In this document: piece by piece, positions 22,770 through 32,000 of the stretch
Layout: every line of letters starts with the position of its first letter
Numbering within the stretch: position 1 is the stretch's first letter
Assembly (NCBI GenBank): GCA_963565915.1
Contig: OY751491.1
Coordinates: 2,852,001-2,916,000, forward strand
Source: Entoloma clypeatum
Taxonomy: Eukaryota; Basidiomycota; Agaricomycetes; Agaricales; Entolomataceae
DNA: 64,000 bases
Reading direction: 5' to 3'
The notes under the pieces: generated by a model
Database searches by the model: none
What the model saw: only the letters and a program-made list of their open reading frames with translations
Told to the model about the DNA's origin: nothing
Position numbers and translations under genes: made by a program

Positions 22770-24521
22770 CAAACTTCTACACCACCAAGGCACTCACGTC
22801 CATCCCCCTTCTCCTTGGCAACTCCTCATGCGGCCTCACACCTCGCCTTAAACGCCTCCTGTACGTATCATGTGTCATGCTGATCCTCACGTACGGATGC
22901 CAACTCTGGTACTATAATGGTCCACGCCTTCAAACCGCCTTCAACCTCATGAACTTGGTCCACTACAGAGCAGCCAGATGGATTACCGGCGCTTTCAACC
23001 GGTCGCCTACCAGGGGTGTCCTCGCTATTGCGGGGCTCATGCCTGCCAGACAACACGTCACCAAGCTTGTGCAGCGCTCTCGTATCAGAGCCGCCCAGCT
23101 TCCCACAACCCACCCCGTCGTCTGCGAGCTCCTGCTCAAAGCGGAGGAGAAGACCCTGAGCCCAGTCATTGATATTCAGAAACTGATGACCACTGTCAAA
23201 CTCGAGAGATCTGACTACCTCAGCAACGAAGCTTGCCCGGGAAACCACATACTTAACCTCTACCCTGACTCCTTCATCTGGGACTCACCACAGGTCAACG
23301 ATGATAAAAAGTGTTACACCTACCTCAAAGACATCCTCACCACTGCCGAGGAAGAAAACCACCAAGCGGCCTTTTGCATTGCGGCCCAGCCCAGCGTCGG
23401 TAAGACGTTGTCGTCGGCAGTTGCGGTAGTCCGCTTTGCTCCCTCCATTGGTCGTCATGCTCAAGACCCCCAAATGACCCGAGCCAGCGCAGGTAGAAGT
23501 CTCGCACCTGAGACTCTTATCGTCGCCACTCTCCTTGGCCTTAGCAAAGTCATCATCACCGCGCCTTATGTTATGGAGATTCACATCTTCACCCGAAACA
23601 TACAGGCCATTCGACTCGCTCTTGATACTGGTTCCATCCACGTGGGCCACTCTATCTCATGCGGCATCTCCCGTCTTCTCCGGCCCTTCCTCGCTGGAGC
23701 TGGCATCATCCACGTCCACCTCGACATGCCTCTCACATCTGAATGGGGCTCTGCCTTCCCCGACCCCTCACGCCACTTTAAATTGACTCAAGGAACAGCC
23801 CTGTCTCCTCTGTCGCCCAACTTTGCCCGTACCGCCGCCACCACCAGTGCTATTGACGGGTGGCACAAACTTCATTCTGCCCCCAAATTTTGAGGCCACT
23901 CCTTCCTTTCTCTCCACACCGGCGATAAAGAGAAAGTATTTCAACCGGACCACGTCAAAGGCGGTCCTTGGCTCAATTCCTGGGCGGGCAACAACAATGC
24001 ACTGTTTGCTCGCCTCACCCGTGCCACCCTGGGCCATGCCCCCATCAGTGCCTACAGACAACGCTTCAAACATCCGGGCCCATTCACATGTGCCTGCGAC
24101 AATGACACTCTCAAGATGGTTGAACACCTCCTCCACAAATGTCCTCTCTTTGATAGGGACGACGCCTCTAACAAAAGGTACAACATCGGAAATTTCTTGG
24201 GGATGCTCGCAAATCATCCCGCATTATTCGCCTTTCCCCCACCCTAACTTATCGGGTGAGCTTCAGTGTTACCTTTTCTTTCTTTCACGGTCTCTTTAGT
24301 TACTATGGTCTCTGCCTATGGGCGTATGTAGTTTATATATGGGGTCTGTTCTTGTGGACTTGATCCATGGGCGGACCCCACTCTTGGATACTTATAATTT
24401 TCTCTCCGCACATGTGCCGTGACCACAGGGCATTACTCTCCAATACTCTCTGTATGTAGTTCTCATTAAATTTGTGACTTAAGACCAGACTGTGATCGGG
24501 CGCCGGAATATAAATTGAGGT

Positions 24522-24546
<25 letters not shown>
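22770..24546 (+). mobile_element. LINE copy B, 5'-truncated, poly(A)-tailed
   Basis: Copy B starts directly after the A-tract of copy A, in the region encoding YATKALTSIPLLLGNS, and ends in its own A-tract at 24525-24546. It is a close relative of copy A along its whole length. It spans the point where copy A is broken, so it provides the reference for the inversion junction. Confidence 0.9.
22775..24247 (+). pseudogene. LINE-B ORF2 C-terminal part, one nonsense codon
   Basis: The frame carries the end of the RT thumb region (YGCQLWYYNGPRLQTAF), the post-RT region and the terminal finger (CACDNDTLKMVEHLLHKCP). It is interrupted by TGA at 23891-23893, where copy A has CGA (KFRG), and then stays open to TAA at 24245-24247. 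No other lesion is visible. The RT palm (YADD/FVDD box) is absent through 5' truncation. Confidence 0.85.
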
Positions 24547-24552
<6 letters not shown>

Positions 24553-24647
24553 CCGCCACCTTCCTCTTCCTCTAACCACCACCATCATGATTAGGCGCCC
24601 GCGTCTTTTCATCGATTGCTGTTGGTTGTAGTATATTGTAGTTCAAT

Positions 24648-25129
24648 ATGTCTTTCCATGATGAACCCCCCTCTTTTTCTGGTGATGGTAGGGCCCCCAA
24701 AGCTCCATCGCTCGCTAGATTGACCAGGATCGACACCCAGTCTGTTACAAAACCCCCCCCTCTCACCGATTGGCTGGACTCACCAGCTGATTGCGCTCAA
24801 TCTCCATCCTCTCCCGCACCATCTGGTAAGGCTGAGGAAATCCATCTCAGGCAGAAGGCTCACAAGTCTGCCCTTGGATCTGTCAGCCCTGTGGAAGGTA
24901 ATCCCACTGGTAGCTGGGCGGAGGAACCGATCGACATTGACACCCTTCCCGACGTTGACAACATCATCTCTGTAGGACCTATGGCTCCTACCCAAACTGT
25001 CTACCACAGCGACACCCCCTTCAGTGGGCAGGCCAAAGCGGTGAGGCACTCTTCTATCATGCTCCCCGCTAATGCCGGCCTCATGTCATTCAATGAGGCC
25101 CCAGATTACGTACTCAATGATCTGATGAG
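24648..25129 (+). pseudogene. unrecognised ORF cut by copia-2
   Basis: An ATG at 24648 opens a Pro/Ser/Asp-rich frame (MSFHDEPPSFSGDGRAPKAP, later EEPIDIDTLPDVDNIISVGP and MSFNEAPDYVLNDLM). It runs into the copia-2 5' LTR at 25130 and ends at 25163. If the inversion is undone and copia-2 removed with one ATGAG copy, the frame stays open for 50 further codons along the minus strand of 18307-18160, then TGA. It was therefore probably a coding exon before the insertion, either host or the N-terminus of another transposon protein; I cannot tell which. The 100 bp before it (24547-24647) follow the LINE-B tail and show no feature. Confidence 0.5.
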
Positions 25130-25430
25130 TGTTGAAACTTTTCCATCACATAGATTAGATTAGATTAGATTACATCACATGACCATTTACACATCTTCGA
25201 TTACATTGCTACAAACAGTAGTACGGTATATAAGACCAGGAAACTGTCAATATCAATAAGTTGTCTCTTGACTCTTAACCAGCTCCATCGCTCTTATTAG
25301 CCTCAACCGCTCTCACCAGCCTTCCCCTCCCAAACCATGTAAGTGGCTAGAACGGTTAAGTAGAGTACTTCCACACTGTAGCTGTGTTGCTCAGTATGCC
25401 TGTGGCTAGCGCCCAGGTGGAACTTCAATA
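25130..25430 (+). repeat. 5' LTR of copia copy 2
   Basis: The 301-bp LTR runs from TGTTGAAACTTTTCC to GGAACTTCAATA (terminal CA is TA here). It includes a GTATATAAG TATA-like element near 25224 and the 5' splice site CCAT|GTAAGTGG at 25339. Confidence 0.92.
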
Positions 25431-25788
25431 GGTTATGGGCCCCGGATAGCAGAGGGACTTGGGAACGCTGGCAACAGCAAGTACCTGCCCACTCTACCCT
25501 GGTTGACAGGAGAACCAATCACAAGATCTAGGTTCTGAGTCATACTTCTTCACATATGAACCTGGGAATGTCATTACGACAAGTACCTGTCATGAAGCGT
25601 CCCTAAAGGGAATTGGCTTAGTACACATCATGTGGAAACGTTGATCATACCTCATACACTTCTGACATAAAAAGGGTTTTTTCCACGACCACTATTCCTG
25701 AAGGGAATATGTCATGAGAAATCATTTATTTGTTTTCTCTAAATCAAATTCATATAAACATATCACTGATTGGGAAAACTCTTTTTAG
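25339..25788 (+). promoter_or_regulatory. predicted leader intron from LTR to gag
   Basis: A consensus donor GTAAGTGG at 25339 lies in the LTR and a consensus acceptor CTTTTTAG ends at 25788, ten bases before the gag ATG at 25799. The donor is conserved in all three LTRs of this family. Splicing would remove the primer-binding site, so spliced RNA could be translated but not copied, while unspliced RNA would serve as genome. The leader itself (25444-25798) has no other feature I can support. Confidence 0.5.
25431..25443 (+). promoter_or_regulatory. primer-binding site, internal half of initiator tRNA-Met
   Basis: GGTTATGGGCCCC follows the LTR without a gap. GGTTATGGGCCC is complementary to the anticodon-loop region of eukaryotic initiator tRNA-Met, the half-tRNA primer known for Drosophila copia and several fungal copia elements. 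This supports use of a cleaved tRNA as the minus-strand primer. Confidence 0.8.
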
Positions 25789-25798
25789 ATTCATTAAA

Positions 25799-28048
25799 AT
25801 GTCTACCTCCCGCTCTGCCCTTGACTCCATCACCGTCTTCGATGGAATCAACTACCAAAGCTGGGCTGAAAAGATGAAATCCTATCTCCTCCATCAAGGA
25901 GTTTGGCGCCTCGTATCTGGCGACATTGAGCGCCCTGACATTGCCGACTTTATGGTCACGGTCTCCACCCCTGCCTCTGCCACTTCTACATCTGCAACCC
26001 AACCTCCGGTGATCACCACCACTGTCGACCAACCTAGCTTCCACAAAGAAAGGAAGGTCTGGATCAGGGACAACGACATGGCTCTGGGTTCCATCCGCCT
26101 TAAAGTCTCCGAGGCAATCAGGAGGCACATCAAGGACGCCAAGTCCTCAAAAGACGCCTGGAAATCACTGGAAGATACATATTCAAAAGTCTCCCCCGCC
26201 ACCATATTTGGCGATTTCAAAGCCGCAGCCTCCTTCAAATTGTCTGGTCGGGACCCTGTGCCGGAAATCGAGCGCCTTGGGTCACTCTTCGCTCGCCTCA
26301 GCGACTCAAAATTCATTGTGCCTGATCTGATGCAGGCTATGATCTTGGCAAGTGCCATTCCTGATGCTTGGTCGTCTCTCTCCACCGCCCTCTTTCAGGT
26401 CTACGGCGCCAATGACTTCACATGGCAGGCCGTCGCTGACAGCATCATTTCAGAGTACAGGCGCAAGTACACAATAGGGTCTACTCGGGCGTCCAACGAG
26501 CAGGCCCAGAAAATCTCCGGGACTAAGCGAAAGGGGCAAGACCCCAAATGGGAAAAGCAGACAGCGCCGAGTACCTCGCGTAACAACGCTGACAAGCAGC
26601 CTAACTCGACCGACCCAAGTACCGCTTCTGAAAAGAAGAAGGGAAAGGGACGCTGGCGCAACCAGAAAAAGCGCGCCAACAATGCAGACAACGAGTCTGA
26701 TCATGCCGAGGAAATGATTGAGTTTATTGCACCAGCCATCGAACAACTCCCTCGTCGCTCTGCTCCTTGTCCTCTCCCTCCTCGTCATGCACCTGCCTTC
26801 ACCACTGTAACAGGCCGCAGGAAAACTCTGAGTACCGCACAGCCTGAGTCGGAAAGAATGCAGTCACTCCTGCAACACATGAACCCACCTCCCTCTCAGT
26901 ACACTGGGCTTCCTTCCGGAAAGCCGTCAGCGTGGAAAAAGAATGAGAAGGTGAGAAAACTTGCTCGAGAAATCGGTGCCAGACCCTCTGGGTCAAACCT
27001 TCGTATCTTGGATACCATCATTCCAGACATTGATGAAAGGCCAGCTAAACAGCATCAAGTTACTCCGCCGATAGACCAATCGCTGAGGATGATGGACATC
27101 GACCAAGAGCGAATGGGACCAGATGAGTTTGTAGACGAGATTGAACTTGATGGTTCGTCAAAACCTTCTCTCAAACCTTATCAATTGCGGAATGCTAATA
27201 ATACCTCTCAACAGACGTATAATATATTAGCCAGTACCAGTACAGTTTGCGTAGATCACTTCAGCAGTGATCTACATAAAAAATATACAAAACATTTTGC
27301 CTCCTGTACACATTGTAAGGAAAAAGAATGCGCACAATGGATTTTAGATTCCGGTGCTTCTTTACACTTTACGCATGAGTTTAAAGACTTCACATACTAT
27401 AGACCTCTCACGGTCAAGCGATTCGTCCAAACTGCTGCTAAAGGAAAGAAACTGGAAATACTCGGAGTTGGGGCCGTTCCAGTACGACACACCCTAAATG
27501 GGGAAGTTAAAACCCATCTTCTCAGACCGGTATTCTACATCCCGGACATGGACACACACCTATTGTCCCTAGGCGTCTTTCTTAACCATGGTTACAAAGT
27601 AGACAGGACTCATGGAGAAATCAACATCTCCAAAGGGCTGAACAAAATCCAGTTTTCACCCCACATCCTTGGTCAAACCATTTACTGGTTAGACACTGAA
27701 ATATGCTATGATCAGATCCATGCGATCTCGAGTGAAATCACTGTTGAAACATGGCACAAACGTCTTGGTCATCCAAATGATCAAGCACTCAGAAAGATTC
27801 CCACCAGTACCAAAGGGGTACCTGAAACATTAGTACGTGAGAAATCACAGGAAAGTTGCACAGGTTGCCTCAAAGGGAAAATGCCAAATCAGTCATATCC
27901 CAATTCAATGACAAGGGCAACTAAAACCTTTGGTCTGGTCCGTTCTGATCTCAAACAGATATCCACGGCATCCTACCACAAATACAAATATTTCCTTACG
28001 TTTTTGGACAACTTTTCATCCCACGTCTGGGCCATCTTGCTTAGAAAG
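25799..28048 (+). pseudogene. copia-2 gag-protease-integrase, 5' half
   Basis: ATG at 25799 (MSTSRSALDSITVFDGINYQ) is chosen because it follows the leader acceptor and aligns with copy 1. Gag, a Lys-rich basic tail, the protease (WILDSGASLHFTHEF), GAG-pre-integrase (WHKRLGHPNDQAL) and the first part of integrase follow without a stop for 750 codons. At the codon where copy 1 has TGA this copy has CGA. The frame passes the breakpoint into LINE sequence and stops at 28063. The remainder of pol is at 18694-21202 on the other strand. Confidence 0.93.
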
Positions 28049-28700
28049 CTGGCAGCTCTATAGTGGACTGAGTTCAACAGATTGAAAGCAGTTTTGAGGC
28101 GTGGACCGTTGTAGTACCAGAGTTGGCATCTGTACATGAGGATCGGCATGACGCACGACACGTATAGGAGGCGTTTGAGGCGGGGTGAGAGACCGCGTGA
28201 GGAGTTGCCAAGGAGGAGGGGAATGGATGTGAGCGCCTTGGTGGCATAGAAGCATCTGTGCTCATTGAAGGTCAGACGACGATCGAAGAAGAAGCCGAGG
28301 TAGCGCCAGAAGGCCTTGACTTGGAGGGGAGGTTGACCGGGTAGTCGAACGATAGGGTATGACGGAGAGACAGTTCGGGTGAAGAACATAAGTTTGTCTT
28401 TCGTCGGTTCAGTGGCCAGCCCCATGTCGATGAGGATGCCGTCGATGGCTTTTCGGCCAGCCCGTAGGTGGGAGCCGATGGCGTCAAGGTCAGAAGACTG
28501 GGCGATGAGCATGCCGTCGTCTACGAAGGAGAAGAGATCCAGGTATTGCGCGTGTCCACGGCTGTAGAAGATTCTGAGGGCCGGCGAAAGATAGATGCCG
28601 GAGAGGATGGGGGAGAGCGCCGAGCCTTGACCCACACCAAAGAGGATTTCGAAGAGGTCTGAGACATTCTGTCCTGGTGTAGAAGTTTGTTCTAACCACT
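28049..28700 (-). pseudogene. LINE-A reverse transcriptase part (inverted)
   Basis: On the minus strand the RT palm reads VGQGSALSPILSGIY, then FSFVDDGMLIAQ with the FVDD catalytic box, then the thumb (FWRYLGFFFDRRLTFNEH, ATKALTSIPLLLGNS, YNGPRLKTAFNLLNS) and HYRAA at the breakpoint. The rest of the gene is at 21203-22460 on the + strand. The element is 5'-truncated at about 28700 (minus-strand reading); a 16-base T run at 28706-28721 lies just outside. Confidence 0.88.
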
Positions 28701-28772
28701 CACACTTTTTTTTTTTTTTTTCATGGAGTTGGCATGAGCGACCATAGATTCATCAGTAACAGACAATTCAAT

Positions 28773-28858
28773 GGGCACATGGTGTAGTTGGTTATCACGC
28801 CCGCTTAGCACAGTAAGACCTTTGCGGGCGGTCCCCGGTTCAATTCCGGGTGTGTCCA
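28773..28858 (+). tRNA. tRNA-Ala (AGC) with 12-nt intron
   Basis: The 7-bp acceptor stem (GGGCACA with TGTGTCC) contains the G3:U70 wobble, the identity element of alanine tRNA. D arm, anticodon stem CCCGC/GCGGG and T arm CCCGG-TTCAATT-CCGGG are complete. The loop begins TTAGCA, giving anticodon AGC, and is interrupted after position 37 by 12 nt. Box B (GGTTCAATTCC) fits the pol III consensus, and a T5 terminator starts at 28860. The gene lies 52 bp from the LINE edge. Confidence 0.93.
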
Positions 28859-29070
28859 CTTTTTCTTGCTCCGTTTTTTTCTGAGAGCAAATTTCATCTA
28901 ATTCGTTGCACTACAACAACTGCCTTCTTTCCTGATAGTGTATATTGAGGATTATACAAATTGAACAGATAACAATACAGAAAGCTCGAAGAGAGAAGAC
29001 AGGATGGGAGTCAAAGTAAATAATAAAAAAAGATAGATGTTTCGAGGTATGGTGGTTCCAAAAAAGACCA

Positions 29071-32000
29071 TCATGAATCACGTCCGTTCGCGAGAGCCAT
29101 CCGATCATTCACACGTTGGCGATGTTGCCTATTCTTCAGATGCACTTCGTAGTTGGAAAGAGTCTCCGCTGGACCAGGGGTATACAGCTGTTTAAAACGT
29201 AAAAAAAGTGAGAAACTGTCAATTCTCGACTAGGGGCACGAATTACCTTGCCAGGACAGTCTAGACATTTGATGCGCCACTCTGGCGTGCTGGAAGCATT
29301 GACTTTGCGAAGAATGATCTCGAAATTGTCGTTCGGGTATTTTTCCATCATGGCTTCTTTGGCTTTTGAGAGCCACTGCGGGGGCTAGGTGGAAGAAGAA
29401 AGAAGGCAAGTCAGACGACGTTCTAATAGGAAGCAAAAAAATTCCCATACCCATACTTTGTTCGGACCTGAAGGGGGTGCCTCAGTCTTCACAGGTGTCC
29501 CTTTGATGGGCGAGGCCTCAGGTTTGGGAACAGGAGCCTTCGGCGTGACCGGGACTGCGGGAGAGTTGGACGATGGTGGAGGTGTCGACGGCCGCGCATG
29601 GCCATTCAGTTTGATCCGTTGCGCCAAGGGCGGTTCATCAGCACTTGACGCCGAAGACACCGGAGAGATGGCCCTGTCATCGTCCAAAGTCGGCGCAGGA
29701 GACTGTCGAGACGACATGTCGACATCGCCATTCGAGCGAGGTGGTGACTGCGCCTCAGAGGTCTCAGCAGGCGTAGGCACAGCAGAAGCACGCAAAGCGG
29801 CAGCCCCTCCTTTCTTCTTGGCAGCAGCAGTGACCTTGGCCACTTCCGATTCGCGCTTGATGCCACTATGGAAATCCGGATCCGGATTATACTCCACCGG
29901 ACGAGGCCGTCGATGTCTATGCCAAAATTTGCCTTCAAGGGGCCGGCGACGTCAGTGAATTAAAGCTAAGAAGCCACTTGATGACATACCACACGTGCCA
30001 CACTGTGACTTGTCTCCCAGCGGCCCTTTCCTCCGCCCGACGGCAATGCTCTCCGGGCAGCCACAGTTCGAACAATGCCAAATACCATTGATCATATTGG
30101 GATGTTGCCCATCCGCAAATTCCTTCTCCTTCGCTTCCCGCTCCAGCTCCCGGGCTCTCTTCATAGTAGCCATCTTCGAAGCTCGACTGTCTGGCGTAGT
30201 TAGACTGATCCCGGGAGCCAAGGGTATTTCAGGTGGTGGATCATTTTCCAGCGGCACCGGGAGCTTCGATACATCAGCAGCAGTCGAGGGTGTGGGTGCA
30301 GTTATCCTTGCACGGGTTTTCAATACCGACGACGGATAAGACGGTGCCTTGAAATGTCCCTTGACCGTCTTTTTATCCTTCATAATGACGGGGACAGGTG
30401 CCGCAGAAGGCACAGCCATCTGTGGCATGAACGCCGTCCCATTTTCAGAGGCAACCATGTTTGCGATGGTCAATTGAGCAGCGGCAGCGGCAGCTCTCCT
30501 GGACACAGGCGCATTAGCAGCAGCAGCCAGCGCCAACAGTGCAGGATCCAGTTCAGGGAACCCGATAGCGGGCGTCCTGTATGTCCTTATCGGCTCACGA
30601 TCAGGAAGAGCAACGCCTCTTCTGCCTCGCGTGTTCCTTTTCCTGCGTTTGTTCATATCTTTGTCTCGTTCCTTTTCGTTCCGCTCAATCTCCCCATCAC
30701 TGAGGAAATTCAGAAGGGGTGTGAAGGCCTGTATCTGATCAGACGCTCGGCTTGCCGAGGTCAGACTTGGGAGCAAGGAAGATCTCAGATCTTCATCTTG
30801 AATTGCCGATCCGTCAGGAGGGTGGCCCACGAGGAAAAGGGATTTCTGATACGCCTGGGCTTGTTCACGTATGCAGTGTGCTATTGCAGTTCTGGTGATG
30901 ATTGTTATCGGTGCTCAGACATGTCACTCATGCAAAATTTCGAGGCAAATCACATACTTGAATTCGCCACCCAAACCAAGCTCTTTAACATATACCTCCG
31001 CGAATCCTTCCGGCGATGCATGCTCATTATCAAGATCCCACTCAAACTGGTCATCAAGCTTCATGGAACCGACAATAATATCCAGCTGTACAACACCAAA
31101 AGGGATTTCCGTTAACTCCATGGTCAAGGGGGGAAGGACAAGGACCGACCTTGATTAAAATTCTCATATCCTCATGCATCGTCGACTCGGTAATTTCAAT
31201 CTCGTCGATCCTCAACGGCCTCTCCTTCTGCCGTGACTTCTCCTTCCCGCCATCCAGATCGTCTCCATCCATCCAATCCTCAATATCGCCGTCCGCCCCA
31301 TCCAATAGCTCTTCCTTTATAATCTTCCTCCTCTTTTTTGACCTCGTCTTTAAATTTTGCTTCCCCTTCCCTTTGTCTCCCATACTTAGTCGTTCTCTCC
31401 AGCCCGCCCACCATGCCTCCTCATCGCCCTCTAGCAGTCCCCGCCTCGGTAACCCTTCGTCGGTCAGCGCAGCAGCAAACGACCCGACGATGGGCGAGGA
31501 AGGCTCGCCGTGGTCCAGATCGTACAATCCTGAATGCGCCTTGAAGTCGCTCAGCTGGTCCTGAATTGATTTGACAATGACGGAATGGTAGCTCGGGGAG
31601 AGGTTATAATCCTCCACTACAGTTTGTGCAAAATTCTCGGGGGTAACAACTGGGTCTATCATGTTTTTTTTTTTTTTGAAATGAAACTCGATATGAAATA
31701 AAAGAGAATTGACGTACCGTTGAGATTCCACACAAATGTATCTCGCATCTTATGATGCTCAACATCAAACTCCAACCTGATCGGAACCAACTGCTCCGGT
31801 CGATTCGCGTGTTCCGGATTGAGCTTTCTCGGCCTATAATGAATCCAAGTCAAAATTTACATATTAAAACCACCATAGGAAGAAAAAAAACACTCACAAT
31901 CTCAGTCCCTCCCTCTTCCCTTTCCTCCTCTGCCCTGGTCCTTCTCTTCTCGACCTCGGATACCTCACATCAAATCCCTCCCTCGGCCTCCGCCACCGAT

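Larger units (their letters stand above)
25130..28048 (+). mobile_element. copia copy 2, 5' half (split by inversion)
   Basis: It comprises the 5' LTR, primer-binding site, leader and gag-pol up to the integrase codons for AILLRK, where LINE sequence takes over at 28049. The outer flank is ATGAG (25125-25129), the reverse complement of CTCAT beside the 3' half. Confidence 0.93.

Noticed and set aside
21203..28700. LINE twin-priming as the cause of the inverted LINE-A half
   Set aside because: Twin priming inverts only the LINE 5' end at the insertion site; it does not explain the matching split of copia-2 nor the complementary CTCAT/ATGAG flanks nearly 7 kb apart.
28706..28721. T16 run as the poly(A) tail of the minus-strand LINE
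   Set aside because: A minus-strand LINE would have its tail on the low-coordinate side; this run lies at its 5' end.
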